A stretch of DNA of 64,000 nt from Leptolyngbya sp. FACHB-321 (GCF_014695975.1 NZ_JACJPI010000081.1:1-64000); one strand, 5' to 3'; shown: positions 52,646 through 63,387, counted from the stretch's first letter. Numbers and translations are program-made. The notes: generated from the sequence alone by a model not told the origin.

Positions 52646-52993
52646 CTAAAGCGATCGACGTGCGGCTTGGCGGGTCGAGCGTGAACGTGGTGCAAGAAAC
52701 ATCAAGCGACGTTGCCACAGCGATTGTCCCAAGCTGAGTAGTGCCAGCGCTTTTTGGGCACGCTGCCACTGTGGTTCCAACCCCTGATAAGTTGCTCGCA
52801 ACTGCTGGATACCACCATCTTTCCTGTAAATAGCGTCTGGGGCACGTTCAAGTACATGCTGCACCGATCGCTCAAACGCTAGAAGGATGTCTGCTGCCCT
52901 TGCTAACCGCCGTTTAAAGTGCCACAGTTGCCATGCCGTCAGCAGGCAGAGCAGCCCAAGCACAAGATTGCTGACAACGACGACTGCCCACAT
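52646..52993 (-). CDS. small membrane protein, unknown function
   Basis: 115 residues from ATG 52993, which has AAGGGA upstream. One transmembrane helix (WAVVVVSNLVLGLLCLLTAWQL) is followed by a basic helical tail (RRLARAADILLAFERSVQHVL ... LWQRRLMFLAPRSRSTRQAA). No family is recognised. It lies 318 bp upstream of the YtxH gene on the same strand; the gap between them holds nothing identifiable. Confidence 0.6.
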   Translation of the reverse strand: MWAVVVVSNLVLGLLCLLTAWQLWHFKRRLARAADILLAFERSVQHVLERAPDAIYRKDGGIQQLRATYQGLEPQWQRAQKALALLSLGQSLWQRRLMFLAPRSRSTRQAARRSL

Positions 52994-53304
52994 AACTGAA
53001 CGTCCCTTTGGTGTGCGTTTTCCTTTGCAGCACGTGACTCTCTCCTGGCACAGTTCGCCAAGCATAGTCAGCAAGGCGTCACCAAACGCTTTTTGCGAGC
53101 GCCCCAGCTTGCTAAACAAAGGGACGAGCGTCACGCGTAACCCTTTCGCTTATTGTAGGAGCGATCGCTGCTGATCAGCCCTCATCCTCTCAACTACCGC
53201 CCTGCACAAAGGAGGTTAAATATCAACGAATGCAACGCGGCATCGCCGAATCTTTAATTGAAGGCAATAATCGTTTGAGAAAGAGGCGAGAACAAGGAAA
53301 CATT

Positions 53305-55479
53305 ATGGTGCAAGCGACTCCATCGATCACACGGTTTGTCAACGCAACGACCGGCAATGACGGCAGCAATGGAACCCAGGCGGCTCCCTTTAAAACGATC
53401 ACTCGTGCGCTTCAGGGCGCTCCAGCAGGTACGGCAATTCAACTTGCCCCAGGCACTTACAGCGCTGCTACTGGTGAGACCTTTCCCATCAAAGTTCCTG
53501 CTGGCGTAACGGTGGTAGGTAATGAAGCCAACAAGGGCAGCGGTATTTTGGTGTCTGGTAGTGGCATCTTCCCCAGCCCTACCTTTGCGAATCAGAATGT
53601 CACCTTTCAACTGGCAAACAATGCCCAACTGAAGGGCGTGACTGTCACCAATTCAGAGATTCGTGGGACAGGGGTATGGGTTGAGTCCAGCAATCCCACG
53701 ATCGCCAACAATACCTTCACCAACTGCAAGCGAGAGGGCGTGTTTGCCACAGGCACCGCTAGCCCTCTCGTAATCGGCAACGTTGCGATCCAAAACGCTG
53801 CCAGCGGCTTTTCCATTACTCGCAACTCTAAAGGCGAGTGGCGGCAGAATGTGTGTCGTCAGACCGGGTTTGGGATTGCTGTTGGGGATAGTGCCGCGCC
53901 GCTGCTGGCAGAAAACCAGATCTCTGAGAACCGCGCCGGTATTGTGATCAACAAGCAATCAAAAGCTGTACTGCGTGGCAATGTGATCCAGAACAACACC
54001 GAAACTGGCTTGGTTGTAACAGAAACAGCCTTACCCGATTTGGGTAACAGTCAGGCTCCAGGCGGCAATATTTTTCGGCAAAATGGGCAGTTTGATATTC
54101 AAAACGGCACGAGACTGACGCTGATCTCGGTAGGCAATCAGATTGATCCGACTAAAGTGCAAGGGGCGATCGACCTTGTTGGCAACGAGATCCCTGCTCC
54201 TGCACCTACGCCTGCTCCTACGCCCGCGCCCACAGCTACGCCTGCGCCCACGTCTACCCCTGCGCCTACGCCTGCGCCCACGCCTGCGCCCACACAACCA
54301 CCAACCACCCCAGCGGGCTTCACTGACACACGCGGGCATTGGGCAGAGAGCTTTATTCAAGGTTTGGTCAGCCGAGGCTTTATCAGTGGTTTTCCCGATG
54401 GCACCTTTAAGCCAGAGGCACCCATTACTCGCGCTCAGTATGCAGCAGTGCTAGCTAAAACCTTTGATTTGCCTGCCAAACAGCCTGCTAAGAGTTTTAG
54501 TGACGTACCGCAAAACTTTTGGGCAGCAGCAGTCATTGCCAAAGCGAATCAGATGGGCTTTATTGCCGGGTTTCCTGACAATACGTTTCGTCCTAATCAG
54601 AACTTGACGCGCGCGCAGTTGATTGTCTCCTTAATTGGTGGCGTTGGGCTGACAGGTGGCGTGTTGGATGTGTTAGGGGTCTACAGCGATCGTGCTCAGA
54701 TCCCCAGCTATGCCACTGAAACGGTCGCAACCGCCACGCAGCGCCGCATTATTGTTAACCATCCCAACGTCCGTCAACTAGAACCCATGCGGGATAGCAC
54801 CCGTGCGGAGGTCGTCGCGATTATTTACCAAACGCTTGTAGCGTTGAATCGCGTACCGGCGATCGCCTCTCCGTTCATTGTTGTACCCGATGTAACGCCA
54901 TCTGTCTTTACGGATATTCAAGGACATTGGGCTGCCGCTTTCATCACCGGGCTGGCAAACCAGAACCTCATCAGCGGCTTCGAAGACGGTAGCTTTAAGC
55001 CGGATCTCACCATGAACCGGGCACAGTATGCCGCCATTATTGCCAAAGCCTTCAACCCACCGCCCAAGCGCCCTGCATCCAATTTTGCGGATCTTCCAGC
55101 TAACTTTTGGGCAAAGCCTGCGATCGACCAGGCATATCGAGGTGGCTTTATCTCTGGCTTTCCCGATGGGACATTTCAGCCGGGTCAAAATGTGCTGCGG
55201 CTTCAGGTTTGGCTCTCGCTAGTAAGCGGTTTGGGGTTGCCTGCTGGTGATCTCAGCCTACTAAATGCCTACGACGATCGTGCCACCGTGCCCCAAAATG
55301 CCCAGGTTCAAGTGGCAACCGCAACGAAAGCAAAAATCGTCGTGAATTTTCCCAACGTGCGGCAGTTGAATGCGACCCGCGAGGCAACACGCGCAGAGGT
55401 CGCCGCGATCGTCTACCAGGGACTGGTCCAGGCAGGACGATCGACTGCGATCAATTCGCCGTACATCGTCTCGGTCTAG
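53305..55479 (+). CDS. parallel beta-helix (DUF1565) protein with six SLH domains
   Basis: About 724 residues. The N-terminal ~280 residues are DUF1565/right-handed beta-helix ([38 protein letters not shown], then repeated NNTFTNC-like rungs). A Pro/Thr-Ala linker of (PTPA) units (about 295-330) follows. Then come two triplets of S-layer homology domains: [48 protein letters not shown], and YSDRAQ/YDDRAT starters. The SLH part should bind cell-wall polymers, but no signal peptide is seen. ATG 53305 (AAGGAAA upstream) matches the family start. ATG 53230 after a perfect AAAGGAGGT is an alternative adding 25 basic residues. Confidence 0.85.
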   Translation: MVQATPSITRFVNATTGNDGSNGTQAAPFKTITRALQGAPAGTAIQLAPGTYSAATGETFPIKVPAGVTVVGNEANKGSGILVSGSGIFPSPTFANQNVTFQLANNAQLKGVTVTNSEIRGTGVWVESSNPTIANNTFTNCKREGVFATGTASPLVIGNVAIQNAASGFSITRNSKGEWRQNVCRQTGFGIAVGDSAAPLLAENQISENRAGIVINKQSKAVLRGNVIQNNTETGLVVTETALPDLGNSQAPGGNIFRQNGQFDIQNGTRLTLISVGNQIDPTKVQGAIDLVGNEIPAPAPTPAPTPAPTATPAPTSTPAPTPAPTPAPTQPPTTPAGFTDTRGHWAESFIQGLVSRGFISGFPDGTFKPEAPITRAQYAAVLAKTFDLPAKQPAKSFSDVPQNFWAAAVIAKANQMGFIAGFPDNTFRPNQNLTRAQLIVSLIGGVGLTGGVLDVLGVYSDRAQIPSYATETVATATQRRIIVNHPNVRQLEPMRDSTRAEVVAIIYQTLVALNRVPAIASPFIVVPDVTPSVFTDIQGHWAAAFITGLANQNLISGFEDGSFKPDLTMNRAQYAAIIAKAFNPPPKRPASNFADLPANFWAKPAIDQAYRGGFISGFPDGTFQPGQNVLRLQVWLSLVSGLGLPAGDLSLLNAYDDRATVPQNAQVQVATATKAKIVVNFPNVRQLNATREATRAEVAAIVYQGLVQAGRSTAINSPYIVSV

Positions 55480-55505
55480 CGACAATTAGCCTAGACAAAG
55501 GCAAT

Positions 55506-55551
55506 AACCGCAGAGACGCTGAAGACATAAAAAAGCTGCGTCTCTGCGGTT
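55506..55551. terminator. bidirectional terminator between SLH gene and ispH
   Basis: AACCGCAGAGACGC (55506-55519) and GCGTCTCTGCGGTT (55538-55551) form a perfect 14-bp stem with an A-rich 18-base loop between convergent genes. Confidence 0.85.
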
Positions 55552-55559
55552 TGCACTGT

Positions 55560-56768
55560 TTATGCCACGGTTGCTGCTGCCTTTAACTCAAAGATCTTCT
55601 CCAACACATCTGCCACAATTTTATCTGGTGTTGATGCGCCAGAGGTGATCCCCACGACGATCGGACCTTCGGGCAGCCAGTTCTCAACTACCTCCAGGTC
55701 GCGATTCAGGGGTTTGTGCTCGATGCGGTTGCCACTACCAATGCGGCTAGCGCTATCAATGTGATAGGAGGGAATGCCGCGCTCGGTTGCAATTTCCTGG
55801 AGGTGCGTTGTGTTTGACGAGTTGTAGCCGCCAATAACCATCATCAAGTCAAGTTTTTCTTCGACAAGCTGAAACATGGCATCCTGACGTTCCTGGGTCG
55901 CATCGCAAATAGTATTGAAGCTCAGGAAGTGCTGGTTGAGTTGGTCAGGACCATACTTCCGCATCATGGTGCGCTCAAACAGTTTGCCCAAGCGTTCTGT
56001 TTCACCTTTAAGCATCGTTGTTTGGTTAGCGATCCCCACTCGTTCGAGGTCACGATCGGGGTCAAAACCAGCAGAGCAAGCGCGGCTGAATTTTGTCATG
56101 AACTCAGCGCGATCGCCACCATTGAGAATGTAGTCAGCAACATACTCGGCTTCTGCCATATTCAGCACGATCAGGTACTTGCCTGCAAACGAGCTAGTAG
56201 CAACAGTCTCTTCGTGGTTGTACTTGCCATGAATGATGGAGGTGTAGTCTACCTTCTTGTGCTTCTCGACTGTGTTCCAAACCTTCGAGACCCAAGGGCA
56301 GGTGGTATCGACGATCGTGCAGCCTCGCTCATTCAAAAACTGCATCTCCTGCACGCTGGCTCCAAAAGCGGGCAAAATCACTACATCGCCGCGATCGACA
56401 CCCGAAAAATCTTTTTCATTATCCTTAACATCAATAAAATTTACCTTCATATCCCGCAAGCGCTGATTCACTGAAGGATTGTGAATAATTTCATTCGTAA
56501 TCCAGATCTGCTCAGTCGGAAAATGCTGCCGCGTTTCGTAAGCCATTGCGACTGCTCGCTCTACACCCCAACAAAAGCCAAAAGCCTCTGCCAGTCGAAT
56601 CGTGACATCACCCCGCTGAATGGTGAAATTATTGCTGCGAATTTGCTGCACCAAATCGCTTTGATACTCAGACTGCATCTGGTCTGACACATCAGCCTCG
56701 TGCCCAAACCCCTTCCGGTGATAATTGTCTGAACTGTTCAGCGATCGCTTAAAGGCTCTCGTATCCAT
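55560..56768 (-). CDS. ispH: 4-hydroxy-3-methylbut-2-enyl diphosphate reductase
   Basis: 402-residue last enzyme of the MEP pathway, giving IPP and DMAPP for carotenoids, phytol and quinones. The [4Fe-4S] cysteines are in [26 protein letters not shown] and [15 protein letters not shown]; conserved ESN-type residues occur in [12 protein letters not shown]. The length and the N-terminal extension [10 protein letters not shown] are typical of cyanobacterial/plant IspH, which are longer than E. coli's. ATG 56768 has GAGGAAA just upstream. Confidence 0.96.
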   Translation of the reverse strand: MDTRAFKRSLNSSDNYHRKGFGHEADVSDQMQSEYQSDLVQQIRSNNFTIQRGDVTIRLAEAFGFCWGVERAVAMAYETRQHFPTEQIWITNEIIHNPSVNQRLRDMKVNFIDVKDNEKDFSGVDRGDVVILPAFGASVQEMQFLNERGCTIVDTTCPWVSKVWNTVEKHKKVDYTSIIHGKYNHEETVATSSFAGKYLIVLNMAEAEYVADYILNGGDRAEFMTKFSRACSAGFDPDRDLERVGIANQTTMLKGETERLGKLFERTMMRKYGPDQLNQHFLSFNTICDATQERQDAMFQLVEEKLDLMMVIGGYNSSNTTHLQEIATERGIPSYHIDSASRIGSGNRIEHKPLNRDLEVVENWLPEGPIVVGITSGASTPDKIVADVLEKIFELKAAATVA

Positions 56769-56917
56769 ACTTTTCCTCGGTTGCAACCACGCCCGGTGTT
56801 TGACTTCACCTCATCATAAGCGCTGGAGCCATTGTTAGAAAACTACCCTTGCAGTCTCCTCCAATTGGTTTGTAGACTTTTTGCCAGCTTTGTGCTGCTT
56901 CTTAAGAAAGATTCAGC

Positions 56918-56923
56918 TATAAT
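56918..56923 (+). promoter_or_regulatory. -10 box of the RRM gene
   Basis: TATAAT at 56918-56923, within TTCAGCTATAATATTTTTC, is a consensus -10 element about 100 bp upstream of the RNA-binding protein start. No good -35 at 17 bp is present. The long leader fits the post-transcriptional cold control known for cyanobacterial rbp genes. Confidence 0.5.
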
Positions 56924-57023
56924 ATTTTTCAAAAGAATCCCAAGTTGGTTTGGTGAGTAGCCAAAGTTCTTTGGTCAACTGCTCCAGTTTGGGATGCCCC
57001 CTCAAATTTGGTTGGAGACAAGC

Positions 57024-57317
57024 GTGACTATTTACGTTGGAAACCTATCTTTTCAAGCGACCGAAGAAGACTTGCAGGAAGTCTTTGCAGAATATGGTGA
57101 AGTCGGTCGTATTAGCCTTCCTACTGATCGCGAGACAGGTAGAAAGCGAGGGTTTGCCTTTGTCGAAATGAAGGACGAAGCGAAGGAAGATCTGGCGATT
57201 TCTGAGCTAGATGGTGCTGAATGGCTGGGACGCGAACTTAAAGTGAACAAAGCCAAGCCGCGTGAAGGTGCCCGCCCTTCCGGTGGCGGTCGAAACTTCT
57301 CTAACAGTTCCAACTAA
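57024..57317 (+). CDS. RNA-binding protein (single RRM, cyanobacterial Rbp type)
   Basis: 97 residues. One RNA-recognition motif with RNP2 IYVGNL (residues 3-8) and RNP1 RKRGFAFVEM (about 42-51), then a short Gly/Ser-rich tail (GGGRNFSNSSN). This is the glycine-rich Rbp family of cyanobacteria, often induced by cold and involved in mRNA targeting to the thylakoid. GTG 57024 with GGAGA upstream gives the conserved start V/M-T-I-Y-V-G-N-L; an upstream ATG at 56994 would add ten non-conserved residues. Confidence 0.92.
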   Translation: MTIYVGNLSFQATEEDLQEVFAEYGEVGRISLPTDRETGRKRGFAFVEMKDEAKEDLAISELDGAEWLGRELKVNKAKPREGARPSGGGRNFSNSSN

Positions 57318-57455
57318 TTGGTTGTAGCTCACCAGTCTAAGCCACCGATTTCTTAAAGTGGTCGAAGATCTGAAGTGTGTCGCATGGACGCTAGTCGTCA
57401 TAGGCTGCGTCTATCCGACACGTGTTCAATTGAACGTCAGGCTACGATCGCCAAG

Positions 57456-57773
57456 CTACGATCGTGCCTGAGGAAATTTCCGCACTTGATATTCCCCCGC
57501 CTCAATAATTTTGTGAACGCCTTCGCCTATTGCCTGCACGAACCGCTTTTCTGTTTCCTCTAGTTCCTTGGCGGGCACTGCTTTCCAGGCTTCGCGAGTT
57601 GCCCAGCGACTAATAAGTACAACGATGTCTGCATGTATTGGGTCAATCCAGACCTCTTTGCTGAGGTGTCCCGGTTGCTGCGACAACTGTTTTGTCCAAA
57701 TCTCGTTGTCTTTTTGAACAAATGCTTCGCGCAATGCTGGGTCAACCTGGATTTTTAACCACTCAATAACCAT
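57456..57773 (-). CDS. TIGR03792 family protein (ABM-like dimeric ferredoxin-fold)
   Basis: 105 residues. VIEWLKIQVDPALREAFVQ, GHLSKEVWIDPIHADIVVL and SRWATREAWKAVP match the TIGR03792 cyanobacterial family, related to antibiotic-biosynthesis-monooxygenase-type alpha/beta barrels. Its physiological role is not known. It stands alone on the minus strand; start ATG 57773. Confidence 0.78.
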   Translation of the reverse strand: MVIEWLKIQVDPALREAFVQKDNEIWTKQLSQQPGHLSKEVWIDPIHADIVVLISRWATREAWKAVPAKELEETEKRFVQAIGEGVHKIIEAGEYQVRKFPQARS

Positions 57774-58198
57774 AAAAGCAACGTGTGATGATAGAGAAAA
57801 CGTACTCTAGCGCTGCACGCTAACGAATGCAACTAGCAACCAGCGGCATCAATCACTGTTTTTTGTTGCATCGGATGAATTAGGCACAAACTAATGTCCT
57901 CGCTAAATACTTTGTAGCGAATGATTCGCTCAGAAATTAGCTGAGTGTAAATCTTTTTTACTGTAAGACTGCGCTGTTGTAGCGTTGATGCGGTTAACCG
58001 CACCCTGAACGACACAGAGGTAACCGCAAATTTGACAGAATAAAGCTATACGTGAGGGACAATGCCTGGAAAGCAGGATGGCAGTGTACCGTGTAACATA
58101 GTCACGCCTCTCCAACCCTGGCACTATGCGTTGGTGATTGGAGACAGTCATCCCGTTGCTCACAATGCCAACTTTCAACGTCATTATAGGAAAACCGC
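57774..58198. other. 425-bp intergenic region, nothing recognised
   Basis: There is no convincing coding frame. It contains only short imperfect hairpins (for example AGCGAATGATTCGCT near 57915-57932). Confidence 0.45.
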
Positions 58199-58528
58199 AT
58201 GGATAACAATAATTGGCTCTCGCAACTGTTGATGCTGGGTGTTGGTACAACATCACTAGTTGCAGATAAGGTGAAAGAGGTGAGCGAACAGCTTGTGAAG
58301 GATGGCAAGCTGAACCCAGAGCAAGCGAAAGACGTTGTAGACGATCTTATGCAGACATTGAAGTCAGAGCAGGGTAACTTTGAAACGGTTGTACAACGGC
58401 AAATTCGTAACATTATGCAAGATGTGGGCGTGCCCCGGCAGTCAGAAGTGGATGAACTGCGTGGTCGCATCGATCGCTTAGAACGACAGCTTCGAGACTT
58501 GGAAAATAAGCTTTGGCGTAAGCCGTAG
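58199..58528 (+). CDS. phasin-like coiled-coil protein
   Basis: 109 residues, mostly helical: LLMLGVGTTSLVADKVKEVS, a helical stretch LVKDGKLNPEQAKDVVDDLM and a C-terminal coiled coil DELRGRIDRLERQLRDLENK. This arrangement matches phasin-family/PhaF-like proteins that associate with polyhydroxyalkanoate granules or membranes. No PHA synthase is nearby, so the association is not established. Start ATG 58199. Confidence 0.7.
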   Translation: MDNNNWLSQLLMLGVGTTSLVADKVKEVSEQLVKDGKLNPEQAKDVVDDLMQTLKSEQGNFETVVQRQIRNIMQDVGVPRQSEVDELRGRIDRLERQLRDLENKLWRKP

Positions 58529-58632
58529 GGGTTAATTGTTGTTTCTGGGCTGCTAGAGAACGTTACTGTTACAGCATTTGTGCGTAAACTAACAGCCAGC
58601 ACATATCTATTCATCCTAAAAGCTCTTCTGCC

Positions 58633-59502
58633 ATGAACCAACGAGCGTTGCTTCTAGTCAACCGTCATGCCCGTCGTGGACAGACAGATCTATCACGGGC
58701 GATCGATCGATTGCGCGAACTTGACTTTGAGCTAGTGGAAGTGCCCATTGAGTCATCAGAGCAGATCTCAAAGGTAATTCGGCAGCATAAGGACGCGGTT
58801 GATCTAGTGATCATTGGTGGAGGGGATGGCACGCTAAATGCTGCGATCGACGGTTTAATTGCTACCCAACTGCCACTAGGGATTTTGCCGCTGGGTACTG
58901 CCAATGACCTGGCTCGTACGCTTCAGCTGCCAACGTCACTAGCCGAAGCCTGTGATGTGATTGCAAAAGGACAATTGGAACGGATTGACCTGGGTTGGGT
59001 CAACGGCAACCATTTCTTCAACGTGGCGAGTTTGGGCTTGGGTGTCAAGATTACGCAGCGGTTGAGCCGTGATATTAAGCGACGCTGGGGTGTGTTTGCC
59101 TACGCGATCGCCGCCGTCCAGGTATTGTTAAAGTCAGTCCCGTTTACTGCTGAAATTCGCGTGAATGGCGAGAGCTACCAAGTGAGAACCGTGCAAATTG
59201 CGATCGGCAATGGTCGTTATTATGGCGGCGGTATGACCGTAGCCAAAGATGCAGCAATTGATGATCAACGCCTCGACCTTTACAGTTTAGAAATCCAGAA
59301 GTGGTGGCAAATGGTAGCGCTATTGCCCAATATGCGATCAGGGACCCATAGCTCCTGGTCGTTTGTGCGATCGCTCTCAGGGCAGGAAATTGAGATCAAA
59401 ACGCTGCGACAGCACTCCATCAATACAGATGGTGAGCTTACAACCACTACTCCAGCTCATTTTCGCGTCATTCCCAAAGCTATCTCAGTTCTAGTGCCTT
59501 GA
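58633..59502 (+). CDS. YegS/DgkB-type lipid kinase family protein
   Basis: 289 residues with the diacylglycerol-kinase catalytic domain: LLVNRHARRGQT, the nucleotide-binding VDLVIIGGGDGTLNAAIDG (GGDGT, about 60) and ILPLGTANDLARTL. The C-terminal domain includes GNGRYYGGGMTVAKDAAIDD. Substrate may be diacylglycerol or another lipid alcohol. Start ATG 58633. No operon partners are evident. Confidence 0.9.
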   Translation: MNQRALLLVNRHARRGQTDLSRAIDRLRELDFELVEVPIESSEQISKVIRQHKDAVDLVIIGGGDGTLNAAIDGLIATQLPLGILPLGTANDLARTLQLPTSLAEACDVIAKGQLERIDLGWVNGNHFFNVASLGLGVKITQRLSRDIKRRWGVFAYAIAAVQVLLKSVPFTAEIRVNGESYQVRTVQIAIGNGRYYGGGMTVAKDAAIDDQRLDLYSLEIQKWWQMVALLPNMRSGTHSSWSFVRSLSGQEIEIKTLRQHSINTDGELTTTTPAHFRVIPKAISVLVP

Positions 59503-59538
59503 GAGTGTAAGAACCCACTAGCTATTAACTAGATTCGG

Positions 59539-60600
59539 TTAAGGATAGAAGGCAAGTTGCGGTAAGCCTAGAGTCTCATCCCAGCCCATCATGATGTTGA
59601 CACATTGGATTGCTTGCCCTGCCTGTCCTTTCATTAAGTTGTCGATCGCGGACATCACAATCACGCGATCGGTGCGGGGATCAACTTCTACCCCGATGTA
59701 GCAAAGGTTTGTGCCTGCTGCCCATTTGGTTTGAGGATAGGTGCCGCTGGGCAAGACTCTGACCCAGGGTGCATTACGGTAAAAGGCGTTGTAGATGGTC
59801 AAGAGATCCTCGCGTACTAGCCCAGGATCGCGTAGGGTGGCGTAAATGGTTGCCAGAATGCCGCGTACCATTGGCACCAGATGCGGCGTGAATTGAATCA
59901 GCACCTCATGTCCTGCCAGGTCACTGCAAACTTGCTCGATTTCTGGCGTGTGGCGATGGCGACCCCCAACGTTATAGGCTGCAAAGGTATTGTCAGCCTC
60001 TGCCAGCAGCATCCCTACTTTTGCCTGTCTGCCACCACCAGACGTACCCGATTTTGCATCAATAATGGCAGTCTCAGGAATCACTAAACCTTGTTTTAGC
60101 AAGGGCGAAAGACCGAGCAAGCTGGCAGTGGGATAGCAACCAGGGCAACCAACTAGCTGTGCTTCTGCAATACGATCGCGGTACAGTTCCGGCAAGCCAT
60201 ACACTGCTGTTTCCGCGATCGTCTGATCGGTTCGATCGCCGCCATACCAGCTTGTGTAAGTAGAAAGATCGGTAAAACGATAGTCTGCGGACAGATCCAG
60301 CACCTTACAGCCCTTTGCCAGCAGCGTGGGAGCCATCTTGTGCGCCAAGCCATTTGGCAATGACAGAAAGACCACCTCACAGCGATCGGCGATCTTCTCC
60401 AGATCAAGTGGCTCTACAACCTGCTGAACGCAATGTCCCAGGTGGGGATAAAGATCTGCAAACGGCTTTCCCGCACTGCTTTCGCCACCAAGATAGGCAA
60501 GTTCTAGACGCGGATGATCCATTAAAAGGCGCACTAGCTGCACACCGCCATAACCCGACGCACCGACAATACCAACCGGAATGCGTCCTACATCACCCAT
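59539..60600 (-). CDS. argC: N-acetyl-gamma-glutamyl-phosphate reductase
   Basis: 353-residue third enzyme of arginine biosynthesis, reducing N-acetylglutamyl phosphate with NADPH. Rossmann motif [18 protein letters not shown] (about 10-27), catalytic Cys155 in [11 protein letters not shown], and the C-terminal half with HRHTPEIEQ and the [16 protein letters not shown] dimer region. Length is normal. AAGG lies nine bases before ATG 60600. P-II, encoded elsewhere in this window, regulates the preceding step (NAG kinase). Confidence 0.96.
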   Translation of the reverse strand: MGDVGRIPVGIVGASGYGGVQLVRLLMDHPRLELAYLGGESSAGKPFADLYPHLGHCVQQVVEPLDLEKIADRCEVVFLSLPNGLAHKMAPTLLAKGCKVLDLSADYRFTDLSTYTSWYGGDRTDQTIAETAVYGLPELYRDRIAEAQLVGCPGCYPTASLLGLSPLLKQGLVIPETAIIDAKSGTSGGGRQAKVGMLLAEADNTFAAYNVGGRHRHTPEIEQVCSDLAGHEVLIQFTPHLVPMVRGILATIYATLRDPGLVREDLLTIYNAFYRNAPWVRVLPSGTYPQTKWAAGTNLCYIGVEVDPRTDRVIVMSAIDNLMKGQAGQAIQCVNIMMGWDETLGLPQLAFYP

Positions 60601-61037
60601 GATGATTTACCTTCTTTGCGGATTAAAAGACTCAATGTTTGATGCATTGTAGTACCAGCGCACCCATTTTTGGGAAAATCGTTTGCCATCTACCAAGAAT
60701 TGCTGACTTTGTGGAGGCGTTAGCGGTCAGCAGCCAGAGGGCAGTAGTCAGCGGTCAGCTTTTAGCTTTCTGCCAGCCTTTAGCCTTCTTTCCTCCTCTC
60801 TCTGCCTAGCGTTCAGAAGTCAGCAATGCATGATGTGCTTATGTTCAGGCTACAAGGAAGCCTGAAACAATAACGCTTTTCTCAACCACTGCTCGCTGAT
60901 GGCTAATAGCTGACGGCTGATAGCTGATAGCTGTTAGCTGATTCCTTCAGTCAGTTATTCTAGCCTCATGCTGCCAGAGCAAAAAGACTACAATTTAAAG
61001 ATAAGTTCGCTTCAAAAAACTTTACGGTACTCCTGCC
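60601..61037. other. intergenic region with tandem-repeat remnants and possible ribBA promoter
   Basis: Degenerate repetition of GTCAGC/CAGCGGT at about 60725-60775 and of GCTGATAGCT at about 60895-60945 (short tandem repeats). A small hairpin TTCAGGCT/AGCCTGAA lies near 60844-60866. A TACAAT -10-like box is at 60989-60994, 44 bp before the ribBA start. No FMN riboswitch was found. Confidence 0.55.
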
Positions 61038-62729
61038 TTGAACGTCTCTGCTGATTCTTCTCAACCCATTCCCTTTAAATTTGATGCCATTGAAACAGCG
61101 CTGGCAGACCTTAAATGTGGTCGGGCGATCGTCGTAGTCGATGACGAAAATCGCGAGAATGAGGGCGACCTTATCGGTGCTGCCCAATTTGCCACACCAG
61201 ACATGATCAACTTCATGGCAGTGGAGGCCCGTGGGCTGATCTGTCTGGCAATGACGGGCGATCGACTCGACGAACTCGATTTGCCGCTGATGGTGACAAA
61301 CAACACAGATAGCAACCAAACTGCCTTTACCGTCAGCATTGATGCATCACCTAGCGCTGGTGTGACAACGGGTATCTCTGCCGAAGACCGTGCCCGTACG
61401 ATTCAGATTGCTATCAACTCGGTGACGCGCCCTAGCGATCTGCGTCGCCCTGGTCATGTGTTTCCGTTGCGTGCTAGAGAAGGCGGCGTGCTCAAACGAG
61501 CCGGACATACCGAAGCTGCTGTTGATCTGTCGCGGTTAGCAGGGCTGTATCCGGCTGGTGTCATTTGCGAAATTCAGAATTCTGATGGCTCCATGGCACG
61601 ACTCCCCGAACTGATCGAGTATGCCAAACAACATCAGCTTAAAATCATCAGCATTGCCGATCTGATCAGCTATCGCCTGGAGCATGAACGGCTGATCCAA
61701 CGGGAAGCGATCGCCGATTTACCGACCGAATTTGGTCACTTTCAGATCTATGCCTACCGCCACACTTTGGACAACACTGAACACGTAGCGATCGTCAAAG
61801 GCAATCCAGCGACCTTTCATGATGCGGCTGTGATGGTGCGGATGCACTCTGAATGTTTGACCGGCGATGCGATCGGTTCCCTTCGGTGCGATTGTCGGAT
61901 GCAGCTACAAGCTGCCCTAAAGATGATTGAGAATGCGGGACAGGGTGTAGTGGTTTACCTGCGGCAAGAAGGGCGAGGCATCGGGCTGGTAAACAAACTT
62001 AAGGCGTACTCACTGCAAGACATGGGCTTGGATACCGTCGAAGCGAACGAGCATTTGGGTTTTCCGGCTGACCTGCGAAACTATGGTATGGGTGCCCAAA
62101 TTCTCAATGACCTGGGCATCCGTCAAATGCGGCTAATTACCAACAATCCCCGCAAAGTTGCTGGGCTGAAAGGCTACGAATTAGAGATTGTTGAACGGGT
62201 GCCGCTGCTGATTGAGGCTACCGCTTACAATTCCGATTACCTGGCAACGAAAGCCGAAAAGCTGGGTCATTTATTCTTACGGACGTATTTGGTGACGCTG
62301 GCAATTCGTTGGCAAGCAACCGCTGATACTGTGGCAGAGCGCTACGATCGCCTCCAAAAACTACGCTATCTTGCAAAAGCACACGATCTGCTGTTGCAAG
62401 AAGAGGTGCGACCCGTTGCCAAGGCGTTGTTTGGTGACTCTGCGCTGATTGTTCATCTCGGCTTTGACCAACCGCTTTTGGGAAACCCAGACTGGTATCA
62501 CACGCCTGGGCATCCCTATGTGCAAGCGATCGCCAATATTTTGGATAGCCTTGTCGCGTTGCCCAACCTGCAAACGCTTGAGTTTATTGTTTCTCCTGGC
62601 ACTGATCCACTTACAGGCTTACAGGTGCAAATCGATCGTCAGGTTTTTCCCCTCCAGCAAAAGCCTTCGACGCTCATCGAAACCTTACAAACACAAACCA
62701 TCTATAGCTTCATAACCGATATGGTTTGA
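61038..62729 (+). CDS. ribBA: bifunctional 3,4-dihydroxy-2-butanone-4-phosphate synthase / GTP cyclohydrolase II
   Basis: 563 residues; it supplies both precursors of riboflavin. The RibB part (about 10-215) has [17 protein letters not shown] and [20 protein letters not shown]. The RibA part (about 220-415) has the zinc site [20 protein letters not shown] and the catalytic [18 protein letters not shown]-terminal extension of about 150 residues ([17 protein letters not shown] onward) is typical of cyanobacterial RibBA and of unknown role. Start is TTG 61038; no earlier ATG or GTG fits. Confidence 0.95.
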   Translation: MNVSADSSQPIPFKFDAIETALADLKCGRAIVVVDDENRENEGDLIGAAQFATPDMINFMAVEARGLICLAMTGDRLDELDLPLMVTNNTDSNQTAFTVSIDASPSAGVTTGISAEDRARTIQIAINSVTRPSDLRRPGHVFPLRAREGGVLKRAGHTEAAVDLSRLAGLYPAGVICEIQNSDGSMARLPELIEYAKQHQLKIISIADLISYRLEHERLIQREAIADLPTEFGHFQIYAYRHTLDNTEHVAIVKGNPATFHDAAVMVRMHSECLTGDAIGSLRCDCRMQLQAALKMIENAGQGVVVYLRQEGRGIGLVNKLKAYSLQDMGLDTVEANEHLGFPADLRNYGMGAQILNDLGIRQMRLITNNPRKVAGLKGYELEIVERVPLLIEATAYNSDYLATKAEKLGHLFLRTYLVTLAIRWQATADTVAERYDRLQKLRYLAKAHDLLLQEEVRPVAKALFGDSALIVHLGFDQPLLGNPDWYHTPGHPYVQAIANILDSLVALPNLQTLEFIVSPGTDPLTGLQVQIDRQVFPLQQKPSTLIETLQTQTIYSFITDMV

Positions 62730-63046
62730 AGAAAGAGTGGTATGGAAAGATGGTGATGAAACGGGATGAAGTGCTATCTCAAGTGGCAGTACACCAGGAA
62801 GAACTTAAGCAACTGGGCGTGAAGTCACTCGATCTCTTTGGCTCTGTTGCACGCGATAAAGCTCGTCCTGAAAGCGATGTCGATTTCTTAGTAGAGTTTG
62901 CGATCGATGCTGGCTTTTTTGATTTGTTTCAGGTGCAACATTACCTAGAAGCTATTTTGGGGAGTGGCGTTGACTTAGGCACTCAAGCGGTGTTAAGGGA
63001 AGACCTCTGTGAACCCGTCTTAAGGGATCTAATCCATGCCTTCTAG
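62726..63046 (+). CDS. MNT-type minimal nucleotidyltransferase (antitoxin)
   Basis: About 96 residues from the internal ATG (62756, [10 protein letters not shown]), 106 from 62726. The polymerase-beta fold site [26 protein letters not shown] carries GSxxRxxxxxxSDxDxxV. Such proteins pair with HEPN ribonucleases and inactivate them by oligo-AMPylation. The next gene overlaps by 11 bases and encodes a broken HEPN partner. An intact antitoxin beside a dead toxin is the expected order of decay. Confidence 0.85.
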   Translation: MKKEWYGKMVMKRDEVLSQVAVHQEELKQLGVKSLDLFGSVARDKARPESDVDFLVEFAIDAGFFDLFQVQHYLEAILGSGVDLGTQAVLREDLCEPVLRDLIHAF

Positions 63047-63387
63047 AGATTGGCGATTGCGCGTTCAAGATATTTTGAAAGCCATTGAAGGTATTCAACA
63101 GCGCACTGCAACCCTTACGCTAGAGGAGTTTGAGTCAAATGACACGATCGCTAAAACCGTTCTTTTTGATTTCATCGTGTTGGTGAGGCAAGCAGAAATA
63201 TTCCGATTGCCACTCAGGCTCGCTACCCTCATGCCCTTAGCGTTTGATGAACGATATGCGAAACATAGCCGCTCACGAATATTTTCGAGTCAATTTGACC
63301 CTCGCTTGGCGAACGATTCACAACAATCTGCCTCCGCTGATTGCCCCATTACAACAGCTCTTGGCAGCAGAGTTGGTCGAACCTTAG
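63036..63387 (+). pseudogene. HEPN (DUF86) ribonuclease toxin, disrupted by two frameshifts
   Basis: ATG 63036 opens [20 protein letters not shown], the DUF86 start. At about 63185 one base is missing; the next frame continues EASRNIPIATQARYPHAL to a stop. A second shift near 63245 restores MNDMRNIAAHEYFRVNLTLA and WRTIHNNLPPLIAPLQQLL to TAG 63387. The catalytic R-x4-H is visible in RNIAAH. In the unshifted frame the product after residue 48 is nonsense. The gene is therefore inactive unless the shifts are sequencing errors. Confidence 0.82.

Noticed and set aside
54190-54300. CRISPR-like regular repetition
   Set aside because: It is the DNA of the Pro-Thr-Ala linker of the SLH protein; there are no spacers and the periodicity is codon-based.
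54031-54360. Arg/Gly-rich minus-strand frame
   Set aside because: It is the reverse of the Pro-rich linker sequence; low complexity only.
60601-61037. FMN riboswitch upstream of ribBA
   Set aside because: No conserved RFN-element segments (for example AGGGTG or GTCCC-type blocks) were found.
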